Below, piece after piece: positions 22,591 to 31,799 of a stretch of 64,000 nt of DNA (positions are counted from its first letter, which is position 1; each line of letters begins with the position of its first letter). The position numbers were made by a program, and so were the translations under genes. The notes under the pieces were generated by a model. That model had not been told where the DNA came from. It made no database searches and saw only the letters and a list, made by a program, of their open reading frames with translations. The stretch is taken from positions 1,674,001 through 1,738,000 of the forward strand of contig OZ023198.1 in the NCBI GenBank assembly GCA_963995505.1. The letters run 5' to 3'. This stretch comes from Hypericum androsaemum (lineage: Eukaryota; Streptophyta; Magnoliopsida; Malpighiales; Hypericaceae).

Positions 22591-23096
22591 TGTTAGATTT
22601 ATACCCATTTGTTGGGCTTACACCCATGATCCACCTAAATATCCATATGGGCTTCGGCCACCTCCTCCTTCTTTAGGTGGCAATTGCTGCCACTTCACCT
22701 TCATGTGTGTACAAGCTACTAAGTGTAGCTTGTCCACATGTCATGACACCCACTTTGGGTGATGATGTAGAAGGGAATTGCCCCACTTATAAAAGAAGAA
22801 GATGGAGATGAAAGGAGGGACCTGATGGATACATATAAAAAATGGATAAATTACTGATTTGATCCTTGAGTTCTTGATTCGACTCCGAGGCAGATAAAGT
22901 CGTAAAAATTATTCTCGACTCTGATATACTGTGAGTGAGAACCGACCGGTGACAAGAACTCTGTTATGATCTTTGAAGAGATCACGCTTCGAGAGATAAG
23001 TATATTTGTGTTTAAATGAATTCGTTCATTTAATTAATTTCGTGATTTCTTGATTATAGTGTGTTAATTATTTAATTTATTATATAGAAATCATCA
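22591..23096 (+). repeat. 3' LTR of the copia element
   Basis: 506 bp, beginning TGTTAGA and ending ATCATCA. It pairs with 15104-15608. Sequence after 23096 has no LTR similarity. Confidence 0.88.
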
Positions 23097-23130
23097 CGAT
23101 GAATAGTAGAAGCCTCGCGGTTCCTCTAAC

Positions 23131-23140
23131 CTTTATATAA
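23131..23140 (-). promoter_or_regulatory. Likely TATA box of BAHD copy A, displaced by the copia element
   Basis: The minus strand reads GATATTATATAAAGG, about 35-40 bp before the copia right edge. With the element removed, this box would lie roughly 100 bp upstream of the copy A ATG (15037). That spacing suits a TATA box with a short leader. The inference depends on position alone. Confidence 0.4.
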
Positions 23141-23611
23141 TATCAGTACGTACTAATCACGACGTTGCCATGTGACTTTTATAGAAAAATAAACACCAAA
23201 TCACCCCACCCATTCCACCGTCCCACGTGATGCAGTTTTTGGTTGAATTTTCTTTCAAGAATCAACTAATTCGAGTTCGAGCCAAATAAAATTTTTGAAT
23301 GATAACAAAATTTTCATAATAAAATATATTTTTTAATAGTACAAATTCAAGACTTTTTGGTTAACCCAAATTGTGGAACTATTTATTTGATGGCTAGTAG
23401 TATAATTTTGGAGGACATCACGTCTTCTTTAGTTTGTTTGTCCTTTGTCTCCTAAAACTAGTATAAATTGATGTTATGTATTTAGTTCAAAACCATCCCA
23501 GTGCAGAGAGGAAAAATTTTGAGACAGGGAGAGAAATAAAATGGTGGTGCATGTGTTATTTGAGGTAATGATAGTGAAGGGAATTAGTGAGTGAAGAGAG
23601 TGAAAATATTT

Positions 23612-23932
23612 TGTTAGGATTTGTCTGAAATTTTTAAATAGAATAGAATTTTATTTTCTAATGTAAAACATATTATGCTTGACCTCTATATATATAGAGG
23701 GCTAGGGGTTAGGAGTTCTTTGGTCTTGACTTAATTGGCCATGGTAGTATAGGTAGATATTTAGGCTCGAAGCACAGCCTCGTCTATGGCTTATGTACCA
23801 TGTATATCCACATAATATAGTGATGATCGTCTCGGCCCCGTGGAGTAGGTCAATTGACCGAACCATGTAATATCGTGTGTCCTCGATTCTTCCTATCTCG
23901 TACTATGTGTTTATGCTTCCGCTGCCTTAACA
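23612..23932 (+). repeat. LTR (321 bp) with TATA box and CTTCCGCTGC terminus
   Basis: Begins TGTTAGG and ends CCTTAACA, so the ends are TGTTA/TAACA inverted. A TATATATATAGAGGG promoter box lies near 23684-23700. The terminus is followed by a primer-binding site, which confirms the inner edge. Confidence 0.75.
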
Positions 23933-23935
23933 AAT

Positions 23936-23947
23936 TGGTATCAGAGC
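23936..23947 (+). other. Primer-binding site, tRNA-iMet type
   Basis: TGGTATCAGAGC, a perfect match to the site used by most plant copia elements, two bases after the LTR. Confidence 0.85.
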
Positions 23948-24056
23948 TTTTTGGTATTGATCCGGTAAAAAAAAAATTGGTGATGAGACTTTTTGGCAAA
24001 AAATTCAGAATTGAGAATATCTTGAAGGCAATGGCAAACTTGTAATTTGGGGAAAA

Positions 24057-24574
24057 GTGGGGGGCAAATTAGGAGAGGGGTCAAATTGGGATTTGGGGTT
24101 TTCGACCACCCCTTGGAGCCGCAGCCGTTCAAGCAGCAACCACCCACCACCCGCTCGAGTCTCGACCACCGCCCGCTCGTCCGCCCTGCTACGACTGTCC
24201 TCGCATCTCCGTCGACACGTTTGGAGGTCGTCGTCGCTCTGTGGTTTTGCTGGTCTGTTTCTGAAACGGGCGGGAGAAGAGATGACGCCATCGTCATCTG
24301 GAGAAGGTCGCGCACCGTCACTGCGCCACGCCTGGAGGAGACCCGTCCGGTTCTTGTCACCAGGAGCCAGCCCCTCGCCGCGCCGTCGTTGGCTGTTCGG
24401 GGAGAAGAGAGACAGATTCGAGAGGAAGAGAGAAAAGGATGTCCCCGCTCTGCCACCACCGCCATTCATCGTTTGCCCACTCGCCGGCGCTTGCCAGCTT
24501 GTACCGACCAAGGCCGAGCCCCACTGCCCTCAGCCCATGCCACGCCGCCCATGCTTTCCTTAGAGGTTTGGTGA
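24057..24574 (+). other. GC-rich open block inside the retroelement, function unknown
   Basis: Open frames of 168-175 codons overlap on both strands here, which is typical of a GC-rich stretch without selection on one frame. Predicted products are Arg/Ser/Pro-rich with no recognised domain. It begins about 110 bp after the primer-binding site, where a leader or gag would lie. I cannot say which frame, if any, is used. Confidence 0.3.
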
Positions 24575-25533
24575 AGAAAACCTAGTTTGGGAATTTCTGG
24601 TCAACATGATTTGATTGACCGATTTTATTTTCTGGTCCGACCAGAAGTTGATGTTTGGAGCTGGTTGGTGATGGTTTGACCAGTTTTGAGGCTGACTTAT
24701 TCGATTTTGACCATATTCAGTTATGGATGCTAGGTGGATGTGATTAGTCATGGTTTGGAAGTTGACCAGACTTATTTTTGGGGTGAGATTATTGGTGATC
24801 CTTAAAGATTAGACTGATTTTGAGGAGAAAATCTTGGGTCTTGGTTTGGATCATGAAGTTTGGGCCGGGTTGATGGGCATGTTGTTTTGTTTGTCCGAGT
24901 TGAAGAATTTGACCAAGGAAGGGTTAGATGTGGGTCATGTTGAATTGAAGATTAGTTTAAGTCGAGTTAGATTCACATTTGAAGATCGGTCATGAGATTT
25001 GGTTCAAGATAGAGACTTGTTGGGTGTTTGACCCAAATCTTATTGGACTTTGAGCTCGGGTCTAATGGTTTCTCATATACATGTATGCTTTTATGTGTGT
25101 AGTTGAGAGTGGTGTGAGAAAGTTAGAGGAGCTTGAGGCGACTTCTTTCTCGGAGACTCCCTTGTTCCATGCCTTTCTTTTGCCAATCTATTCGAGAAGT
25201 GACACGCTCAACCCGTCTTCGAGACAACCCTGGAGAGTTAGGCGATGCATTGAGCCCCTTTCGATCTAGTTTATCTAGGCAATTTTTACATCGGAATTAT
25301 CATATCCACTTTATCCATATATTTTAGTTTCTGCTTCCGCTACGCTACGTCAGTAGGACTATTAAAATATGGCAAAACTCGATTATTGAACTCCTAATAA
25401 CACAAACTCTAGATATCTTTCCACCAATAACAAGTTGACTTTATAACGAGAGATTCAAATTACAAATACAACAAGCAAAACTCAAATCCTAAGAACATTT
25501 CCGAACTTCCACAAATTAAAAGATGTGATGTCT

Positions 25534-26812
25534 TCAATACTTACAGGTTGATGGACTAAACTTGGCGTGCTCAAGGATTCCAGGATCTCGTTCAAATTTA
25601 GCCACATCTTCTTTGGATAATGTCACCAATGCCTCTATACCTTGGCGATCCCTGGCTTCAACGAAAAATGTCACACCTTCGCTCGCTGGGAAATGATCGA
25701 TCCACGATGGCTTCCCAAAACCAAGGTCAATTTCATAAAGAGAGAACCTGTACAGACCACTGAAATAGTTGACCAGCCCAGCGGAGTCCTTCACAAGATC
25801 AGCCATCGGATTAGCATGAGGCGGTCGGTTAAGTATGTACTCTTGGTCTACCATCTTGACGGAGCGGCGGACCTTTCCGGCCAACTCCAGATAGTCCACC
25901 GCTTTGTCCATGTCCCACTTGTCGATTGCCGGATAGATAATGTTGCCCATGCAATGTTGAGGCAATGGCGGGTTCGCCTTCTTCCGCATCTCCACCATGC
26001 TCATCGTGTAGCTAAACTTTCCGGATAGGGGTTGTTGATTGATCATGGCGATTGTAGCGCCCCAGATGAGGGCAACCAAGGCCTCGTAGCGGGTAGGCAG
26101 CTGGTCGGCCTCCATTCCATCTCCAAGATAGGCAATCTTGGAGGCATCAAACAAGAACCTGTTGGTGAAAAGATCGTCCAATGACCCACCTATACTTGGG
26201 TGACTCTCGAGCTGATCGCTTGGAGGAAAAACAGAAGAGCAGTCGGTTACAATAAAGATTGTAAGAACATTATCGGGACCGCCTTCTCCGCGACAAATGG
26301 CAGCCCATGTCTTGAGGAAGGAGGCAAGTGTCGATGCATCGCTTACTTGATGCCAAACGGAGACACCAATGGCTATTCCTCCACAAGCAAGTGAAGTGAC
26401 TTGGACGCCCATGAGCAATTGGTCAGCTAAATCGGGTGATCTTCCATGGAGATGGGTCGGGAGTAGTTTCACCAACTGGGTAGGCTGGATTTGGCGATTG
26501 ACCAACTCTGGCAATCCAACAGATGTAACGGGCAACTTCATCGTTGCAATTGATGCTGAACTTATTACCACCATGGAGTCGACCCGCTAAAGGGTAGAAT
26601 TGGGTCAGGGTCATGGAGAGGGTGTTCTTGAGATGGTCATGAACGTTGTCTAGGGAGTCTTTGGGAGCCGACGAGAAGAAGAAGACGGTTGATCCATAAT
26701 TCGGAGGGCTGCGTTGCTCTAGAAGGCAGAGCTTATGGGAGCTGAGTTCCTTTGGGGTTGGTGAACTCGGCTTGATGCTTTCTATGGAGACGACCTGGAC
26801 ACTGAAGTCCAT
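25534..26812 (-). pseudogene. BAHD acyltransferase, copy B, frameshifted
   Basis: The ATG is at 26812-26810 (MDFSVQVVSIESIKPSS). HXXXD is present as WHQVSDAS (26338-26352). The DFGWG structural motif appears as DLGFG (25714-25728), so the usual Trp is Phe. The end reads FSPSTCKY then TGA. Read through the lesion, the length is about 430 residues, normal for a BAHD enzyme. The frame breaks near 26522: relative to copy A, 14 bp are missing between two GATG repeats, leaving one GATG. That is a typical microhomology deletion. As it stands the main frames are 129 codons and an N-terminally truncated 346-codon piece that keeps both motifs. I treat it as a recent pseudogene. Confidence 0.85.
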
Positions 26813-27024
26813 AATTTTTATGAGAAATAATAATATGTTGGTCCGTTAGGATGCTGAAGCTCTATTTGTACGCGTTTAAGATATCTCCGTAAGTTTTAAT
26901 TAATTTAATCATTTTGTCATGCGACTTTTAACTATAAGAGTTGACTTCACGTAACAGCTCATTTGACCTCTTGAAAATCATAACAGGAGTTGGCCACCGA
27001 CGTTAGGAGAGCCGTCCCCTACAC

Positions 27025-27031
27025 CCTATAT
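27025..27031 (-). promoter_or_regulatory. Candidate TATA box of BAHD copy B
   Basis: The minus strand reads GTTCTATATAGGGTG, about 210 bp upstream of the copy B ATG. No other convincing TATA box lies nearer. Confidence 0.4.
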
Positions 27032-27208
27032 AGAACTCTACATACTCGATTTTTAATTCCAGAAATTTAACCCAAAAAAATTCCAACATGACAATAGGAT
27101 TTGTACTGATCTATAAATTTAGTAAGATGGCATTTAGTAGGCGCACTTACAATGTCAGAAGCATCTATTCAAGGCGGTTGACTTTTAGCTAGCACCATGC
27201 AAATGGGG

Positions 27209-27268
27209 AGGCTTGTCACCAAAAGGTTCTTGTTTGATGCCTCCAAGATTGCCATAATAAAAAGATAG
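27209..27268 (+). pseudogene. Inverted BAHD fragment
   Basis: About 60 bp on the + strand translate as RLVTKRFLFDASKIAIIKR then a stop. This matches copy B around FTNRFLFDASKIAYLGD, including the conserved FDASKI. Homology ends abruptly on both sides. It lies head-on to copy B, about 400 bp upstream of its ATG. Confidence 0.7.
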
Positions 27269-29220
27269 AGATAAAAGTAGTTTAAAGAATGAGATAAAAG
27301 TCCGACTAAGATGTAAATTTTGCACTCGAATGTATTCACAAATATGACTTTATCGCCCGGATTTTCTATGTGATTATTTTATGGTGGATTCTACATTATT
27401 TACTTTCCCTCTTGAATTTTATTGAAAAATTATGGTTCAAATATTAGCTTGATATGAAGTAAGTACAATAAAATTACACGGAGTTATTCATGATTCACTG
27501 AAATGAACAAAATTAAGTATGTTTTGATGGTCTATAAATGATAAATCAACCGCAATAAAACTTTATCACAAGAAAGAATACTATAAGCAAAAAAACCCCA
27601 GATTGAGCCCAAAATAAAGATACATAGAACGAGTCCAACTTTTTTAATTTTTTAAAAAAAGGACATTACGGTAATCAAATTATTATTTTTTTAAAACGCT
27701 ATAACTATACTGATAGCATATGTACAATATAAGTACAACATCATGGATATGCGTCTCGATTAACAGGATTACAGCCGCTGACCCTCTTTAAAATCTTACT
27801 ACGAAAAAATTTCAGTGAAAAAAATTAATGTTTTTAAAACCGAACAGGAGACTGACCTGAAATTTCTTATTTTACCGATCTGACCGGTCCAGCCGGTCAA
27901 ACCATCGGTCAGACCAGATAATTTCTATTGATAATAATTAAAATATTATAATTCAATAATCTAGAACCTTCCCCACTACATCAACTCCAGAACTTTTAAG
28001 ACTTCGCAAACTACCCTTTTCTCATTGTCTTCACACCAAAACCTTCTGCATTACATATCCATCTTTTCTAATGCTACTCCAAATTAAATTAGCAACCAAA
28101 CCAAAGACAAGTTGGCAATCTAAGAACTAATAACACTCAAAATCACATCCAACATAAACTCTCACTTTGTTAATAGCTTTTCAGGTTGTGAAGAGGGTCG
28201 GAGAAAAGAAGTCATAAACCAAAATTATCGAATCTTCTTCTTTTTCAAGCAAAGATAATCGAACCACGAAAGTTTTTCATAAATCAAAACAGAGCATTTT
28301 TCCCACTTACCTACACCTAGATATGAAGCCCCAAATCAATAAAATCCACCTAGATATAAATCCCCAGCTCCCTGTAAAGCCCGAGGTCGACGATGACAAG
28401 GAAGCTTCCCGGTGCTCCTCATCGGTATTGATGCTGGTCTGCTTGTGTTTCGAAGGAAGGAGCATGATGGGTGGCGGCTGTTATATGTTTTGGTTTGGGC
28501 TAAATCTGTCCAAAAATTAGGGTTTTTCTTTTCTTTTCTTCACCATTTGCCGGTTGAACCAGTAAAAGCTGGGTCAACCAAGACAGTAAACCGTCTGGTT
28601 GGGCCGAAATTTGAGCGGGTCAACCGTCCAATGGATTTAAGCATAAAAATGAGCTGGAATCTCTCACGGATGGCAGTCGGACCGGTCTAGCCGCCAATCC
28701 GACCGTAATTTTTAAAACATAGAAAAAAAAAATCCATAGCAGCAAAAAAGTACCCATCAATAACACTGTGAGGACTCAAGTTCAATGATAGCACAGATAT
28801 TAACCCCCCATGGCTAACAAGGCTAGTCATTACCTTAACATAAACAAACCCCCGTCAAACCAATCTTACAGCGACTATACAGAAAGATGTAACAAAAACA
28901 AGACATGGCTAAATTTGAAAAAGATCCCGGAATTTTGAGTATGCCTATGACTATGGAAGATCACCATCACTTCTTTTAATTTGTGGGAGTTCGGAATTGT
29001 TCAAATTTCAATCTATCGTTACAAGATCATAGTTGGTGTCAATGTTTTGCTGGTTGTATTTGTGATTTCAATCTATCATTAAAAAGTCGTTCTCGGTGAA
29101 CATTCATATTTACGCTCCCATTGTCCTAACATAATAAATAACCGGTTTGATCAATTTATGGCTGTATTGGACTCTAAGTACGAAAGGAAGACCAATATTC
29201 CGGATAAGGTCCATGGGCTC
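27269..29220. other. AT-rich intergenic DNA with CCGGT-rich patches
   Basis: No gene is evident. Two patches rich in ACCGGTC-like and GGTCAACC-like words lie near 27870-27920 and 28545-28710. Each is bordered on the outside by a GTTTTTAAAAC-like word (27830 and the reverse near 28710). They may be the ends of an old inverted-repeat transposon of about 0.9 kb, but the arms match poorly. Confidence 0.3.
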
Positions 29221-29225
29221 GTTAG

Positions 29226-29271
29226 TTTTATAAATGGATAGTCTGGGCCCATTCAAAAGCCCATCGGCCCA
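29226..29271 (+). promoter_or_regulatory. Gamma-CAL promoter: TATA-like word and site II cluster
   Basis: A TTTTATAAAT word at 29226-29235 is followed by three site II motifs (TGGGCC/T): TGGGCC at 29244, AGCCCA at 29258 and GGCCCA at 29266. Site II clusters are known in plant promoters of nuclear genes for mitochondrial respiratory proteins, which fits the gene 140 bp downstream. Confidence 0.55.
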
Positions 29272-29408
29272 ATCATTCTGGTCTTCTGCGCTCCCTTCCC
29301 AATTTCTCCTTCCCCTTTCAAGAACTCCACTCCATCACTTCCCGAAAAAAAAGATATTAAAAAAAAGAAGAAGAAAGGGGAAAAGGAGAAAAAATTGGAA
29401 AAATCGAA

Positions 29409-31413
29409 ATGGCGACATCTCTAGCTCGACTCGCGAGGCGATCCCTAACCGTAGCTAACCGGAGCTACTTCGTCCTAGCGTCACGCGCCCAGTCAACCGA
29501 CGCGGCGCCGTCCTCGAAACCGGTGACGCCGTCGCCGGATCGGGTGAAGTGGGACTACCGGGGGCAGAGGCAGATAATCCCCCTGGGGCAGTGGCTCCCG
29601 AAGGTCGCGGTCGATGCCTACGTGGCACCCAACGCCCTGCTGGCCGGCCAGGTCACCGTCTACGACGGCGCCTCCGTCTGGAACGGCGCCGTCCTCCGTG
29701 GCGATCTCAACAAGATCACCGTCGGGTTCTGCTCCAACGTCCAGGAGAAGTGCGTCCTCCACGCCGCCTGGACTTCGCCCACCGGTACTCGTTTTGATTT
29801 AGGGTTTCCGTTTTTCTCTGGTTGTTCGATTAATGTTGTTGTTTAATTTTGAGCCGAGACCTGATCGTAGGTAATGCGCTTAGGAGTTAGCGGGGTTAGG
29901 CTTTTCGATTTAGCTGAAGTTAATAGTGTCGATTTTGCGGTTCCAATTTTGTGCGAGTATCGGGCAGTTAGGGCAGCGCTGCTCGAATAAGCGTCCGGTG
30001 GCTATGCGTCCTGGCGGAAAGAAGGTAATGCGTTCGTGTAATGACGGAGAAATTACAGATGTGATTATGCTTAGCACTGCTGAAGTCAGAGCGTGGGATA
30101 GTAGTTGGTTCGTGTTGGAACATTTCGTGACCGGGTCTTCTGCCTCCCTAATCAATCTGGATGTAGTTAGTTGGTGTCCTCTCTTTCATTATAATATGGA
30201 TATAATCACTGATTTCATAAGCTTAATTGTGTTGAAGGTTCTGGTTTGTCTGTTGTCGGGTCCTAAAGCGTCATTTGTGAGGAATCGTTCAGGAGAATAA
30301 CCAGTATTTGACATTCTCGTCAAAGGGAATATGACTGAGGTAGAGTTCTGATAAGTTTGATTATGGTTGATGTTGCATGGAAGAAAACTGCCGAGTTTAT
30401 ACCTGTTTTATGTACAGCCAGCATTAGCCATCTCAAAATACGGATAGTTGTTTCAAATATGCATTGCTGTTAGTCAGTGTTTAATATCTCTGAAACCTCA
30501 AAATTGGGGACTTACCAGAAAGGTCAAATGTCTGGGGGAGTGAGGTTCTTCTTTTTTATTTTGTCACTGATCTCTGTATTGGCCGTAGCACTTCCTAGAA
30601 TTTTAGTTCTTGTTCCATCAATAAGGATGTTCATGTCCAATGAATGATACAATCTATTCCGCAAGTAGTTTGTGCGAATGGATTGCTTTGAGATACGAGT
30701 CCCAGGCTTTAAAAAGCAATATTATTTCTTAATACTTTTACTTTTATTGTAGATTGAAGACCGATTACGGTTTCCTTGCCACGGTCAAACCACCTGACAA
30801 TAAAGCAGGATTTCCTTGAAATGGAATGCAAATTCTGATCTTATCTCTTGCATTCAGCTTATTTTTGGGACTCATATGCATGGAAGCTCTGCTATTTGTT
30901 TCAACCTCCACTGAAACAGCATTGCTCTGACAACCCGTTTGCAGCTTTTAGATGTCTAAATTCTTATAAGCATGCGTAGTTTGCTGCTTGAAAATGATGC
31001 ATCTCTGATGTTACATTTCTAATTACAATGTTGCAGGATTGCCGGCTGAGACAATGGTTGAAAGGTATGTTACCGTAGGTGCTTACTGCCTCCTACGTTC
31101 TTGCACAATTGAGCCAGAGTGCATCATCGGTCAGCATTCCATTCTCATGGAAGGTTCTTTGGTCGAGACTCACTCCATCCTTGAGGCTGGCTCTGTGGTT
31201 CCACCCGGGAGGAGAATCCCCACTGGCGAACTCTGGGCCGGAAATCCAGCAAGGTTTGTCAGGGCTCTGACCCACGAGGAAACACTCGAAATCCCTAAAC
31301 TCGCTGTTGCCATCAACGATCTCAGTAAAGATCATTTCTCGGAGTTCCTGCCGTACTCCACAGCATACCTAGAGGTCGAGAAGTTGAAGAAGACGTTGGG
31401 GATATCTGTTTAA
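29409..31413 (+). CDS. GAMMACAL: Gamma carbonic anhydrase-like protein, mitochondrial complex I subunit
   Basis: Two exons, 29409-29784 and 31037-31413, with a GT-AG intron of 1252 bp, give 250 residues. Residues 1-45 form an Arg/Ser/Ala-rich mitochondrial presequence (MATSLARLARRS). The rest is the hexapeptide-repeat left-handed beta-helix of gamma-type carbonic anhydrases, e.g. WNGAVLRGDLNKITVG and CIIGQHSILMEGSLVET. In active gamma-CAs histidines bind the metal; where they have HSAVLHGC this protein has AYCLLRSC, so key ligands are lost, as in plant gamma-CAL1/2. Those proteins join gamma-CAs in the membrane-attached heterotrimer of complex I and are needed for its assembly. The start is the first ATG after a purine-rich leader, and both ends match the family. 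Exon 1 is unusually GC-rich. The gene appears intact. Confidence 0.95.
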
Positions 31414-31790
31414 GGCTTTGTTCTGTACTCTTTCCATGACCGATTAGTCAGAGTTCTTGCAAGGAAATAAGAAGCTCAAGAACTGAAGAACACAGGCTTC
31501 AACTTCTCTTGTTTGTATTGCATCTACCACCCATTGAGAGAGCTGCTGCTTGTGAATTCTAAACATGAACAATGTGTGTTATTAGTGCGTTGGATCGGAG
31601 TTAGCTTCTGGTTTACTTCTTGTCAGTTGCCGGAAGAGGATAAATTGTTTTGATCATTTCGTTGACGGGACTTTTCTGGGTCTTTGCCCAAGATTTTTAA
31701 AAACGCTGTCCGAGCAAATTGCCCAATTTAATGGCCCAGAAATAGTGGCAAGGACAAGAACCTTACGAACCGGACAGGGTGTTTGCGCGT
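31414..31790. other. 3' flank of gamma-CAL
   Basis: Probable 3' UTR and terminator region. No further gene is seen before the LINE insertion. Confidence 0.5.
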
Positions 31791-31799
31791 CAACCGTCC

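Larger units (their letters stand above)
15104..23096 (+). mobile_element. Degenerate Ty1/copia retrotransposon with both LTRs
   Basis: Matching LTRs at 15104-15608 and 22591-23096 flank a decayed interior on the + strand. A purine-rich tract (GTGAGTGGGAGA) precedes the 3' LTR. Readable relics occur in the expected order: a CCHC zinc knuckle (KCFNCQTNGHYAIGC, about 18434-18478), a GAG-preintegrase piece (near 18980), an integrase piece (IHSDVCG near 19137), an RT piece (HQMDVKT near 20463), and the RNase H C-terminal end (near 21280-21480). Every domain is broken by stops and indels. By eye the two LTRs differ at about 40 of 505 positions. No target duplication is clear (TGTAG left, CGATG right). 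It separates BAHD copy A from its probable promoter. Confidence 0.85.
23612..25369 (+). mobile_element. Incomplete copia-type retroelement: LTR, PBS, partial interior
   Basis: An LTR (23612-23932) is followed two bases later by a full primer-binding site. The interior then runs as a leader, a GC-rich block and a T-rich stretch, with no recognisable gag or pol. No second copy of the LTR is visible. A GCTTCCGCTACGC phrase near 25333-25346 resembles the end of the LTR but does not extend. It may be a deletion derivative or a LARD-like non-coding element. The right boundary given is approximate. Confidence 0.5.

Noticed and set aside
24005..24574. A host gene in the GC-rich block
   Set aside because: Several frames on both strands are open equally, none has a known domain, and the block follows directly on a retroelement PBS.
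25534..26812. An intact BAHD gene with an intron at the frame break
   Set aside because: No usable GT-AG pair joins the two frames, and comparison with copy A shows a simple 14-bp loss at a GATG repeat.
29926..30300. A 124-codon ORF inside the gamma-CAL intron
   Set aside because: It lies wholly in a well-defined GT-AG intron and has no recognisable motif.
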